64,000 nt of DNA, from contig SSNP01000038.1 in the NCBI GenBank assembly GCA_006937955.1, forward strand, positions 2,752,960 to 2,816,959. Reading direction: 5' to 3'. The translations under genes and the position numbers were made by a program. This document shows positions 1-11,500 of the stretch, piece after piece. This stretch comes from Pachypanchax playfairii (taxonomy: Eukaryota > Chordata > Actinopteri > Cyprinodontiformes > Aplocheilidae). Within the stretch, counting starts at the first letter, position 1. Each line of letters starts with the position of its first letter. The notes under the pieces are model-generated. The model ran no database searches. It was not told where the DNA came from and saw only the letters and a list, made by a program, of their open reading frames with translations.

Positions 1-383
1 AAAAACCTGGAAGTTCAAAGAGATCCGTCTGTCCATCTGTCTCTCTGTCCACCTGTCTGTACATCCATCCATCTTCTGTTTATCCTCCTGGAGAATATCA
101 TCTGTTTATCGCTCACTGTCTCAGATCTCTGCAGGTCTTTGTTAACCTCAAAACACCTTCCAAAAGAAAGCAAACAGTGAAGTAAACAGTAAACAAAACA
201 GTAAACAGCAGCTGGACAGGAAATGAAAAGGTTCCCAAACTGAACCAGATTAAGAAGCTTCAGTAAAGTCCAGCAGGATCGGTTCTGATTTCGACTGTAT
301 TTTGTGGCGTCTCGATGTTTTTACTGACCAGATCAGCCTGAACATTTGAACATGCTCTTATTTATTAATAAAGACACCATGTG

Positions 384-431
384 GTTTGTTTGTTTGTTTG
401 TTTGTTTGTTTGTTTGTTTGTTTGTTTGTTT
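384..431. repeat. (TTTG)n microsatellite
   Basis: About twelve tandem TTTG units lie in the intron just upstream of the first visible exon of the BTBD18-like gene. Both plus-strand ORFs through it (poly-FVCL) are artefacts of the repeat. Confidence 0.95.
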
Positions 432-479
432 CATCTCTTACAATAATTCGAGCTGTTTTTATGTTTCTGCTCCAACCAG

Positions 480-3400
480 AAAACACAGAAGGACCAAACA
501 GATGTCCAGAATCCAGAGACCCCAAATCTCCGGTCTGTTCTCACCACACCGCCCAAACCACCAAACCCGGTCGACGCCAGCTCAGACTCAGAACCACGTT
601 CCGGTGTGACCCTGAACCAGAGCAGCCAGCTGGAGTTGGAGGCGCTCCCCCCGCCTCAGGGCTCTGTGGAGGACTCGGAGGAACTAGACCGCATGCTGGA
701 TGAAATCATGATGGGCCTGAACATTTTGCCCAACTTGGACATCGACTGTAAGAAGACGCAGCTGAGCCAAGATGGAGTTCAGAACTTTCCCCAAGTTCCG
801 TTTCTGGACAGCGGTGCAGGTGCGACTGCGAACACTCCAGGGTGTCTCTTCCACCAGGACTTGGGGACACAGAGTGGTCACTTATCAGCTGATTCAGGTA
901 CACTGTCTGTACAGGTACACGATCTGCTGTACAGGTACGCGGTCTGCTGTACAGGTACGCGGTCTGATGTACAAGTACGCGGTCTGATGTACAGGTACGC
1001 GGTCTGATGTACAGGTACGCAGTCTGATGTACAAGTACGCAGTCTGATGTACAAGTACGCGGTCTGATGTACAGGTACGCGGTCTGATGTACAGGTATGC
1101 GGACTGTAGTTTTCCTGTTTATTTAATTTTTCTACACAAACAACAAATGAAGTTTTTTTTACATTTGAAGAAAAATTCAAATCCACCGTCAGACGAGCTG
1201 CTCCCAACATGAACTGATGGTCTTCTTCCCGCGTGTCTTTTAGGTATCCAAGGCTGTTTCGGGGTTCAGAACCAGTCCAGTTTAACGGGTCTCTCAGCTG
1301 ATTCACTAACGCAGCAGCAGCGCTCTGAGTTCAGATCAGGACAAAGTGACGCTCCGGGAATCCTCGGACACAGAAATGAAACGTCTCAGTATCTTCAAAC
1401 AGGATCCAAACTGAAACCACTTTACTCTGGATCGCTGCAGCCGTCCGGCCCGAAAGGTTCCTTCCTGTCACATGGAAATGAAATGCCTTTCACACATACG
1501 TTTTCTTTACCACGTATGAGTGAGTTCAGACTTCCTCAGCCTCTTTCTCCACTGCAGCAACAACCCAGTAAGTCCTTAAACCCTGTTCAGCTTCCTCGGC
1601 GCCCCTGGCTCACAGAAACCCCCTGGTCTCTGCAGTTTCCTCTCAGCACCTTCACAGAGAATAAAAACAGCTCTTCACCTCAGAACACAAACACCAGCTG
1701 TGGTTCAGAGAAGTCAAGGCACTGCGTGGGCTGGAGACCAACAAACTGGGGCACCTGTGCAAAATCTGGAACTGTGGAGGGTCAGGAAGAGAGAGGAGCA
1801 AAATCCTCCTCTGGAGAAAAATCTGAGCACAAGAAGATGATGAAAAGAAAACAAGTTGCTGCAGGAGACGCTGCAGGAGACACTGCAGCTCCTCCAAAGA
1901 GAGAGTGCAAAGACTTTCTGCTGGATTCTTTAGGTCAGTATTTGGCATCCAAAAACCCGAGAGTCAGCGGTCCATCAAAGGCTTTTTGCTTGGTGAGTTT
2001 ATCTGATAAGAACATGTTGATGGAGGAAAAGAGAACCACTGTAGGTCCTTCAAACAGACCACACCTGCTTCTAGAAAAACCAAAGGAAACGTCCACCATC
2101 ACAGCGTCCGTGGATAAGAAAACCAGGAGCGCCGAGCAGACCCGGATACGGACCCGGGGCTTTATGAAGAGTATTCAAGAGAAAATAAGTCAGAAAATCC
2201 CAGAGAAAAGTGTTTTAATACCTGTGGTGTGCAGAACTGTGGTGGACGATAAGCAAAGCATCGTCCTCCCGAAGAGGAAACGTGGAAGACCACGTAAAAT
2301 AAACCCGAGTGAGACGTCTTCACTAAGTGTCCCCACCAAGACTGAAGACAGGAGCCACGACGGGGTCGATGAGCAGCAGAGAAAAGATTTACCAAAAGAA
2401 GACGAAACAAAGAGAAGAGGCCGAAATCCGAGGAGGAGCGAAGCATCAGCAGATGATCAGATGACAAGCAGACGTGTCGAGTGCTCGGCAAAGACCCCGA
2501 ACGACAGTAACACCAAAAATGTTGACACTCACAAACAATCATGGATTGTCACTCTGAAGGAGTTTCAACAACTTATCAACTATCAGCACTCCAAAACCAG
2601 GAAGTCAACACCAAGCCAGCAAGGAGAAGAATCTGTGGGACGAGACGCACAGAGGGTCTCAGAAACGAAGATGGAAGAGAGCGTGAAGATTCTGGATCAG
2701 GGATTTATTGATGCACCAGTAGATGAAAATCATAACCAGCTTTTTAGAACATCAGCAGCTCAGAGGGACGAATCACATCATGACAACACAAGCGGCTCCA
2801 CTGGTCAGAAATGTTGTTTTCAGTGTGACGACAATCCAACATCCTCTGATGTCCCCGAACAGGAAGTGTCCAAACGATCACCTGAGAACAAGCTGCTGCG
2901 GAAAGAAGACGCCCTAAAACCTGTGTCGTCTTCTGGTAACTGCACGATTCATTTCATTCTAAGTGAAAATAAATCTAGTCCATAATGACAGTAAAGCAGA
3001 TAAAGACACAAAGAAAATAAGATTTAAATATAAATATTTAACTCAGTCATGTCTGAGTTTGATCCCACCTGATTGTTCCAGGAGTTTCCTGCTGTAAGAA
3101 GCAGGTTCGCTTCATTTTCACACCAAAATCTGGAAAATCATTAACCCACTTCTATCCCCCTTAACTGTACACCCCCCCCGCCCTGAAATTGCAATGAAAA
3201 AGTTATGTAAAATCTGTCTAAAGATATTTTGATAAAATATGAGTTTATTTATATTTTTTAAAAGGCCTTCAGAATAAAATCCAAGTTTGAAGTGAAAAGC
3301 AGCAGCAGAGTCGGAGGGGAAGTGATAAAACGCTTGATCCCACCTGCTGCTCCGTAATCTCACATATAAACAAGCGCCTTTATTCTCACTTCAGATGTTA

Positions 3401-4001
3401 ATGTGAGGTGGAAACAGCTTTTACATGACGGAACGCTGCTGCTTTAACAGATTCATGAAGTCGTCTCATAACTCGTCCAAACAAGTTAAAAACTAAACGT
3501 TTGAAGGAACCGGGTTTAAAAGGTTTTTAATTAAAAGTTTTTAGATCTCTGCTGTCATTTGAGGGTTTTACTCAGATTTTAATACTGATGAGATTTAATA
3601 TTGATGAGCAACTGTTAAATTTCTCATGTTTGTTTGTTTGTTTTGTAACATGTTGTTTAACAGAGGGATCCGACGCCGTGCAGCTGCTGCAGGTCAGTGA
3701 TGAAGGTCCATCTTACAGTGATGTCACCCCTCCTGAAGAAACCAGCAAGGTTTTGGTCCCTGACTTTCAGCTCCAGAAAACTGGTGCAACTTTGTCAGCA
3801 GCTGATGGGATCAACATGATGTCAGGTTGTGATGAGGAGGAAGAGGAGGTGGATATTCTGCTTTACTCCCCAGATAAACTGCCTCCAATCCAAGTGTGTG
3901 AAGATGGACTGAGCAACATGGTCATGACTATAGATGATGATAATGATGATGAAGAGGAGGATGTGAATGATATTGATGTAACTGGAGATGAGGCAGAGTA
4001 A
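480..4001 (+). CDS. btbd18: BTBD18-like nuclear protein, 3' part (5' exons outside window)
   Basis: Partial gene. Three in-phase coding exons are visible: about 480-897 (acceptor after CCAACCAG, donor at 898), 1244-2935 (acceptor TTTTAG, donor GTAACT) and 3664-4001 (acceptor AACAG, TAA stop). The protein is low-complexity, rich in Ser, Lys and Gln. It has an AT-hook (KRKRGRPRK, about 2272-2298), a short acidic/hydrophobic segment (EELDRMLDEIMMGL, about 678-719) and a very acidic tail containing EEEEEVDILLYSP. Human BTBD18, as I recall it, also pairs an N-terminal BTB domain with a long disordered region, an E-L-E-E-I-L-D-F-M-like segment and an acidic C-terminus ending near EVDIL, which is why I propose it. 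BTBD18 is known for promoting transcription of pachytene piRNA loci in mouse testis. No BTB domain is visible here, so the assignment rests on weak motifs; another AT-hook protein is possible. Reading through the second intron would give a shorter end at 2985. Confidence 0.45.
898..1110 (+). repeat. 20-bp minisatellite starting at a splice donor
   Basis: Ten tandem 20-bp units (unit ACAGGTACGCGGTCTGATGT, from 911) are preceded by a degenerate partial unit that begins at the donor of the upstream exon (CAG/GTACAC at 895-903). Seven units carry ACAGGTA and three ACAAGTA, so most units hold a donor-like CAGGTA. The array lies in an intron. There are no unique spacers, so this is not a CRISPR array. 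Confidence 0.93.
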
Positions 4002-4388
4002 CACGTGGGCATCATTTTTAGGGTTCAAGCACTTTTATTGTTTATTGTTTTTTTTAAGTAGTTTTGTTGTTTATCAGAATCTAATTTTCAGCCTGATACA
4101 GTTTGACACATGAAGTTCAAATAACTTTAATATCCACCAATCAGAAGGAAAGAGAGCGTTCATAAAGTTGTTTGCATTTTTTATGTTTATCAGCTTATAG
4201 ATTTAACATTTTCAGGAAATGTGAAGAATTCTAAGTTCATGATAAAAAAGATGCTTTAATTTGAGTCTACATTTGTCAAGCACTGTTTTTTTATGTAAGC
4301 TACATAAATATGTTTATTAAAACAGTCTGTCTTTCTATATTTGTGCTTCTTTTTTATTTAAAACTTTAAACCTGTAAATTCATCCAGG

Positions 4389-4403
4389 CCGCTAGAGGGC
4401 GCT
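4389..4403 (+). promoter_or_regulatory. CTCF-like core motif
   Basis: CCGCTAGAGGGCGCT matches the well-known vertebrate CTCF core (CC-N-C-N-AG-R-GGGCGCT type). It lies between the 3' end of the BTBD18-like gene and the timm10 promoter, a sensible place for a boundary or promoter-proximal site. Occupancy is inferred only from the motif. Confidence 0.5.
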
Positions 4404-4418
4404 CCGCCAGGGACAACA

Positions 4419-4461
4419 CACTTCCGTCCGCTTCAGTCCAAATTCATTGTCACCGGAAGTG
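4419..4461 (+). promoter_or_regulatory. timm10 promoter: paired ETS/GABP sites
   Basis: CACTTCCG (4419-4426) and CCGGAAGTG (4453-4461) are opposed ETS-family sites just upstream of the timm10 start. Such GABP (NRF-2) sites are typical of housekeeping promoters of nuclear genes for mitochondrial proteins. No TATA box is evident, and the surrounding 4380-4600 is locally GC-rich. Confidence 0.55.
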
Positions 4462-4599
4462 TGAGAGGAGGCGCCACACGTGTTTTCTTACAGATTTTGA
4501 AGGTTACAAGAGAATCCGCGGACGTTTCTTGCTGGTCGTCCGAAGTAAGGGTCATCAGGACGGCGGTAGAGGCCGGCTGGAAGCAGCAGAGAGGCGGAC

Positions 4600-5742
4600 A
4601 TGGATCCCATGAAGGCGCAGCAGCTGGCGGCGGAGCTGGAGGTGGAGATGATGGCTGACATGTACAACCGGTAAATCCTCAAGCTGCTGAAGCACCACGA
4701 ACTGAATACTGATCAATAAACAATCTCATAACCTGAAGTTTGTGTTTAGATTTGATCATGCAGATTAGGATCTGCACACCTGATTTATCACAGGGATTAT
4801 TGAACGTATATATTTGTTGACGAGATTAAATCTGAAGCCACTGTCAGTCACAGAACAGGCCGAGCCACATAAACAGCCCAGTGCAACACAGACCTGTACA
4901 AATAAATAATATATTAGCTGTAGAGGGATGTTAGAACATGAGGGTCATTCCAGACCAGAAATCTTTGGATTGTCACCCAGTTAAGTCAATTTTAAGTGAT
5001 TTAACAGTAAAATGTAAATAGAACCATTTACATCATTTACAAATTGTAACAACTTTGTATTTGTATTTTCCATTAAAATGGGTTATAGTTACAGATTTAC
5101 AGACATGCTGTTGATCAGATTTAGGTCACAATCCTAAATCTAAATTGAATAAACTAAACTAATGATCCAAAATCCAAAAATCCTTCAAACCCTCAGGCTG
5201 GTGGTGGAACGGAGATGGAGACCTAATGCTGCTCCTGTTGGGATTTATAGACAGTGACTCAAAAGGAAAAAAATAATAATTTGAAGAACAAGAATCAATT
5301 TTTTGGGTTTGTAAAATTTTCCATGATTTGTTTCTGGATGTTTCTGTGTGACTGATTGTCTGAGGGACTCAGTCAAAAATGTTTTCTTTTTAAACTAATG
5401 ATTCAAATCTGCTGCAGTAAGTCTGCAAACATTGTAAGATGAAGTTCCAGCAGATGGAGCCATCAAGCTGGTAACGTGGAGTTTTGGATCCATTTAAAGG
5501 TTTTCAGTTTTATAGGAAAAATCTGACAAACTTCTTTCTCTCTCAGAATGACAAACGCCTGTCACAGGAAGTGCGTCCCACCACATTATAAGGAGGCGGA
5601 GCTGACGAAGGGCGAGTCGGTGTGTCTGGACCGCTGCGTTGCCAAATATCTGGACCTTCATGAGAAACTGGGACGGAAGCTCACTGAACTGTCCGTCCAG
5701 GATGAAGAAATGATGCGGAAGGCAGCTGTTGGCAGCGGATAG
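4600..5742 (+). CDS. timm10: Mitochondrial import inner membrane translocase subunit Tim10
   Basis: Two exons, 4600-4670 (ATG to donor GTAAAT) and 5547-5742 (acceptor TCTCAG, stop TAG), join in phase to give 88 aa, close to the roughly 90 aa usual for the family. The N-terminus (MDPMKAQQLAAELEVEMMAD) is nearly the vertebrate TIMM10 sequence. The twin CX3C motifs that define small Tims are present as CHRKC (residues 29-33) and CLDRC (residues 50-54). Tim10 forms a hexamer with Tim9 in the intermembrane space that escorts hydrophobic carrier proteins to the TIM22 complex; the four cysteines form intramolecular disulfides after import by Mia40. An AATAAA at 6179-6184, with another at 6386-6391, probably ends the transcript. 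The gene is intact. Confidence 0.97.
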
Positions 5743-6178
5743 AGACGCTGATGAAAGAAACAGCGTGCGGAATAAAATGGGTTGGAATTAACGTCTGTGG
5801 GTTCTTTAAAATGAAAGACTTTAGTTTTAATAAAGGTGAGCTAACAAAAAAGTCACATGAAAGGTGTCGAGGTTCCAACAGGATCAACTACCTCCTTTCT
5901 TGCATCTGGATGATGCAGCATTGGAGGAGTAGGCGGAGCTTTAAACTCCTCATCAGCCTCTCCGGATCAGTTTTACATCCAGCTCCAGATGTCAGCTGTA
6001 AAGAAGAAAACCCAGAGCATGTGCTTCATCATTCATCTGAAGCCCATTTCATTGCTGTTGACTGTGTAAACTGAATCTAGTCTGTAAAATCATGAAGATT
6101 TCATGTTTTGAGTTCAGAGGTAAAGGCAGCACCTGGACAGGTTGATGATGTTGATGCCTGTCATGTCAGATTTGTTGT

Positions 6179-6184
6179 AATAAA
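6179..6184 (+). terminator. Probable timm10 polyadenylation signal
   Basis: This canonical AATAAA lies about 440 bp past the timm10 stop, with a second at 6386-6391. Both precede the unc93b1 promoter. Confidence 0.5.
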
Positions 6185-6520
6185 ACTGTTATAAGGATTA
6201 TTTGTGGTGATGTTGAGATGAAATGTGTTTTATTCAAGTCTGTGTGTAGTTTCTGACTGGATCCTGATGTGGTCTCAGAATACCTGCAAGTCTGTTTCTT
6301 TCTGTGGACCATGTTTTGTGTTTTTTTTTTGTAACCCACAGTGATGCAGCTTTTATCAGCTGGTCAATATGCTGTTCATTTCTCTAATAAAATAATTTCA
6401 CAGTTTATCTTCTCGTCAGCTGAATCTGGACCATGAGCTCACTATGGGACTCGGTTCGTTCTGCGCAGCTGCAGTGAAGAATGTGTGTCTGCCCCTTTAA
6501 GATAAGCAGTAAGAAAATAG

Positions 6521-6545
6521 GAAGTGAAAACTAAACTTTCGTTTC
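6521..6545. promoter_or_regulatory. ISRE/IRF-like element upstream of unc93b1
   Basis: The minus strand of 6533-6545 reads GGGAAACGAAAGT, an almost consensus interferon-stimulated response element (GAAANNGAAA). A further GAAA repeat (AGTGAAAACT, 6521-6530) sits next to it. It lies about 140 bp upstream of the donor of a putative non-coding first exon. UNC93B1 serves antiviral Toll-like receptors, so IRF/STAT control would make sense; activity is inferred, not shown. Confidence 0.6.
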
Positions 6546-6639
6546 CCTCGTGAAACTTTATTTATACAGCTCATGCGTCTGAAAGGGGAACCAATAAGAA
6601 GAAGCGACAGACTGGCAGGGGGGGGGGGTCTCTGCCTTC

Positions 6640-6684
6640 CAGGTGGACCTTGTCATTTTGTAGGAACCTCCAACAACCAACAAG
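6640..6684 (+). other. Putative non-coding exon 1 of unc93b1
   Basis: A clean donor (CAAG/GTAAGT) at 6685 follows about 50 bp of pyrimidine- and A-rich sequence downstream of the ISRE-like element. No ATG precedes it in a useful frame. The next strong acceptor in the gene is the one touching the unc93b1 ATG at 8524, so a 5' UTR exon followed by a 1.8-kb intron is the simplest model. The exon 5' limit is a guess. Confidence 0.45.
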
Positions 6685-7737
6685 GTAAGTTCGATGTGAC
6701 GCGTTGATGGCAATAAATCAGATTAATGTTAAACTATCAGAGCTGCAGTGTTGTGTTCGCGGACACAAACTTAAACCGGACATTCGGTTCTCTATTTGAT
6801 CTTATTGTAGCTATAAGATGGACAATCGTCCTGTTGCACAAACTATCATGTCAGATAAAACTGGTTTATAACTAATATTCAATAGACCAACATTTAATAA
6901 CTTTTCAAAGCTTCATCTGACTCTCAAAGTCCGGTGATATTTTAGTCGCCACTTCCTCAAAACGGAATATTCAGAACCATTTAGAGAACATGGCTTCATG
7001 TGTTTTAAAGAAGTCTTTATTTCTCACATTTCTAGCTGAAGTCTTTTACAAAGAAAAGCAAATACGTGTTTTAAACATTTGAAAAATGTACATGTAGGTT
7101 AATTCTGTGTTTCACTGGGAGGCAAAGAAATAAATAATCCATTCATGTTCCTGAATTACATGAACATCTCACTAATAAACCTTGACTTTATTTTGAAGTT
7201 AATCTCTCCAGCTGATTATTTTTATTATTTATTAGAGAAATCTACCTCCAATAATTCAACTTAAGTCAGATTTTTGTAAATTATAAACATGAAGATAGAT
7301 TAAACATTGAATTTTTCACCCATGTCAGGTTTTCTCTGTCAGTACATGTGAGAACGTGTTCTTAATTTAAAACTTAAATAAAAAATAACAAATTATGTAT
7401 TAAATTTACTGTTTGATTAAGTGAGACTGGATTTGGAAACACAGGTTTAATGTTGTGTTTTAAAGCACTTATTGAAAATTGTACTTAACATGTTTTTAAC
7501 CTGAAAAAAACAATGTCATTTTATTTATAACATTCAAAGTTCATCCTCTCAACATGAGAAAGCACACGAACCCAAGCTTCATGTTTTAAGGAAGTAAAAG
7601 CAGATCGGTGGAGTCACGTGTTAAAGAGGTTAAGGTTATCAAAAAACACCGTAACATCAAAGAGTTTCAACTTTCGTACATGTTTAAACATCAGAGATAA
7701 TCAGTCTGAAAATATGCATCAATTGTCTTTTCCTGCT

Positions 7738-8265
7738 TGTTCCTGTGGAGCTGGTCATTGGACGAGAGGCGTGGTCACACCTGGACAGGTCGCAGGTCCA
7801 TCACAGGGCAACAAACAACCACACACGCACACACACACACACACACACCCACAAGTGTGTTTTGGTATCCTTATGGGGACCGTCCATTGACTTCCATTGA
7901 TTTTAGTAACTAGATTTATACCTAACCCAAACCCTTTTCCTAACCTTAACCATTACTGATCTATAACTAACCCTAAGACTAACTAAAACTCTATTCACAC
8001 CATACCTATAAACCTAACCCCTAACCCTAAAAAGGAGAGTCCCCCTCATGGGGACCAGGCTTCGGTCCCCACAAGAACCCTCAGACCCCAGAAAGATAGT
8101 AAAAGTCAGGAAACGGGTCCTCAGGAGGTCAGAAATACAAACCCACGCACACACACACACACACACACATACAAACACACACACACACACACACGTTTTT
8201 GGTCTGTGTGAGGAAGCCAGAGTCTCTGGAGAAAACCCACATGTGCACGTGGAGAACATGCACAC
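7738..8265 (-). repeat. SINE-like copy split by a younger repeat (unc93b1 intron 1)
   Basis: Segments 7738-7820 and about 8200-8265 match, in order and on the minus strand, two consecutive parts of the better-preserved copy at 48841-49146. The first holds the 'ATTGGACGAGAGGCG...CACCTGGACAGG' part and the second the 'GAGAAAACCCACATG' part. Between them lies a CA-flanked block (7821-8195) absent from the other copies, so that block appears inserted into the element. Confidence 0.6.
7821..8195. repeat. CA-flanked dispersed repeat with GTCCCCACAAG and TAACCC stretches
   Basis: (CA)n runs at about 7821-7850 and 8143-8193 enclose a block with opposed TGGGGACC (about 7874) and GTCCCCACAAG (about 8075) and many imperfect TAACCC/CTAACC copies (7920-8030). 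I recall similar 'GTCCCCACAAG' repeats as widespread in teleost introns, but cannot name the family. ORFs across the CA runs are spurious. Confidence 0.6.
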
Positions 8266-8523
8266 TCTAACACTAAATAAGCACATTTAAATGTTTAAAT
8301 GTTAAAATGTTAGATGGAAAACCACCATGGTGGAAATATATTTGATAAAGAAATATTAGCAATTTCATCCAAAAAATGTTTTTTATATTTCCTTGATAAA
8401 GATTGTTCATTTTTACAAATTCACTGGTTGTTCAGAATATTGACTGTTTGTTTTACAGTTTATAAACAACTACAGTGTATAGAAATGACTGTTAATCTAG
8501 CGTTTGTCTCTTCTGGTCACCAG

Positions 8524-11500
8524 ATGGAGGAAACTGAGCCTGAACCGTTCATTGAAGATGCTGTAGCGCCTCCAAATGGTAGCGTGAATGAACTGCTGAA
8601 TGTGGATCCAGAAGACAACATGCAGGACCAGGTAGTCCACATTCCCTCACTGAGGATTAGCAAAAGTCTTTTTATGTGTAATGTTGATGATGTGATTTTA
8701 CTTTGTGCTTTTATCAGATGGAGGAGTTTTTGGGCCCACAGGCGCAGTACAATGAGGAAGAGGAAGAGAGGAAGTACTACAGGAGAAAGAGGCTGGGAGT
8801 CATTAAAAATGTTGTTGCAAGCAGTTTTGGAGCCATGATTGTTTACAGTGTTTATATGGGTGAGTTTGATTAAGGAAAAGACAGAATTGTGCTGAAAACA
8901 GCAAAGCTTCACATTCATGGATGTTCTTTTTTACCATCTTTTGGTCCGTGTGCTTCAGGCCTCCTGCAGATGCAGCTGATCCTTCATTATGATATGACCT
9001 ACCGTGAGGTGAAGTACAGCAACCTCGGCCTTGAAGACATTGACAGGAAGATGCTGATGGGCATCAACGTCACACCAGCCATCAGCTTCCTGTACACCCC
9101 CGTACTCATCAGGTGGAGTACCACAATAAAGCTAAAACCAGAGATAAAGCTTTTATTCTGTAAAGTTCTTGAAATTACTTTGTTATGAACTGGTGCTTTC
9201 TAAACAAATGTGAATTTAATTGAATTAAAAATCTTGTCTCTTCATGCATATTTTCCTCCTGACATTCAGGTTTCTTGGTACTAAATGGATGATGTTCTTG
9301 GCTTCGGGGATCTACGCACTTTTTGTCTCAACCAATTACTGGGAGCGATACTACACGCTGGTTCCGTCGGCTGTAGCTATCGGCGTGGCTATCGTGCCGC
9401 TGTGGGCGTCTTTGGGAAGTTACATCACAAGGTGAGAAACCGAAAAACCACAGAGATGAAGCTTTACTGGGAACCTTTGACTCAGTTTACATTAGTCAAA
9501 CCAAAAGTTCACATACAACCGGCTCATGTCTTTCTGGGTCATGCAAAGCCAGATGGAGAACCATAATACTGGTCTGAAGTTCCTTCTAGTTCTCTTCTTC
9601 TATCCATCCATCCATCCATCCATCCATCCATCCATCCATCCATCCATCCATCCATCCATCCATCCATCCATCCATCCATCCATCCATCCATCCATCCATC
9701 CATCCATCCATCCATCCATCCATCCATCACCTTTACTGTTTTCTGTTATTTACAGTTTTCTTATTGGAAAACAGTTTACTGTAATAAAACCCTCTCAGAT
9801 GGGAGTCTATAATAAATCTTCTGTAACTTGACCAGAACACTTATTTCTTTTTGAACAGTGTGTCTCAAGGACTCAGGAAATAGAAATGTGCAGGTCGTTT
9901 TCAGGTGCCTCCTGTTTTCTTTACAGGAGGTGAAGTTGAGACTTTATTCTTTGGTGCATCTCTTTTAAATGATGTTTGTTTGTGTCACCACACACACACA
10001 CATTCACACACTACCTGTGCAGGATGGCACAGCAGTATTATGAATACGCCAACTACAAAGAGGAGCACGTTCAAGAGCAGAAGAAGCTTCCCAAGGGAGC
10101 GTGTTACAGCTATATCATCATCTTCCAGTCGCTTTTCTACATCATCTTCAGTGTGAGTTGGTATTTGATTTTCATTCTGTTTATAAAACTGAATTAGAAA
10201 TTAATATGTTGTATTAGTTTTTCTTTTTACAAAACGTTTTGTAACTCTTATGGTTTAAAAATGAGTTTATTTATAGAAATATTGAGGTTGAAAAGAGAGT
10301 TCAAATAGTTTACTGAGATTTTTGTTTGTTTTTCCACATCAGCTGAGTTTTGTCTTTGCCGAGTTCCCGATGCGTCTCGTTCTTCACGACTACCTGCATG
10401 ATAACAAACACACTCTGGCAAACGTGAAAAAATGTGGTAAATAACCATCATTTCTAACAATGAACACAATCAGTGGATAATAAGTTAATTAAAATGTGGT
10501 TCTTTAATGACTCTAACTGTTAAAAATGTGTAAATGACAGATTCATGACAACGTGGTGATTTTAAATGCAGCTTTGACTTGATTCATATGTTGCTGCATT
10601 TCTGCTGAATGTGAGAATTCGCAGCTTTGAAAGGTGTCAGTTTGTATTTTGAGACATCTTTAAAAACATGATTATCTGTATTTACACTACTTCCTCTTTT
10701 CATGCTAACGCAGCAGGATTGCATTTGAATGAAAAACAGTAAAACTTTAGAAAAGCTGTAGTTGTGTTACTGTAAGTGGAAGTAAATGTGTTTGCTTTTG
10801 TCTGAGATGTTTGAACCTAAAAACCCAGAAACAAGTCCTCTTTTTAAAAGGAAACAGTAGGAGGAAGGAGAACCTTGTGCCTCCTCGTGACTGCAGCCGT
10901 CCTCTTTAAACCACAAACACACGCTCTTTCATACAGCTGGCGTGTTAGTATCAGTGTTTAGCAGAGTACAGCCACTAACATGCACTTTTTTTTTTGTTGA
11001 TGAACAGGTGCTGAGATCACTGGGATCATCCCGGGCTTAAACAGCACCGTGCTCACCAACCTGCCCCGCTCCATGCTCCTCATCTGGGTGGAGAGCATCC
11101 TCATGGGCTTCGCCTTGCTCGCCATGATCATCGTAAGCTCTTTCAAACACGGATCTCTGTAAATCAACATCAGATAATTTGTTTGTTTTGGTTTCTGATT
11201 TCTTTCTGTGCTTTGAACAGATGTTTGTGCTCCAGGTCATTTCACAGTTTTGGGAGTTTTTCTTAGAGATGATAAAAATGAGACTTGTAAAATAAAAGCT
11301 TTGATGCAAGGTGGAGTTGCACTGGATTGAATCTTGGTTTGAGTCTTTCTGCTTAGATTTTACATGTTCTACCTGCGCATGCATGAATTTTCTCCAGGGA
11401 CTCTGGTTTCCTCCCACAGACCAGAAACATACATGTAGGTTCATTAGCAACTCTAAATCACCCCAATGTGTGAGTGTGTGACTGTTTGTGTCCATGTGGT

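Noticed and set aside
346..703. Two overlapping ORFs rich in FVCL
   Set aside because: They are translations of the (TTTG)n microsatellite running into the true exon in other frames.
911..1110. CRISPR-like regularity
   Set aside because: Units are directly tandem without unique spacers, and the host is a vertebrate; it is a minisatellite.
7920..8030. Telomere-like TAACCC copies
   Set aside because: Copies are imperfect, irregular and embedded in a dispersed intronic repeat, so not a telomere or a clean interstitial telomere block.
9526..9831. Poly-HPSI and poly-WMDG ORFs
   Set aside because: They are both strands of the (ATCC)n repeat inside an unc93b1 intron.
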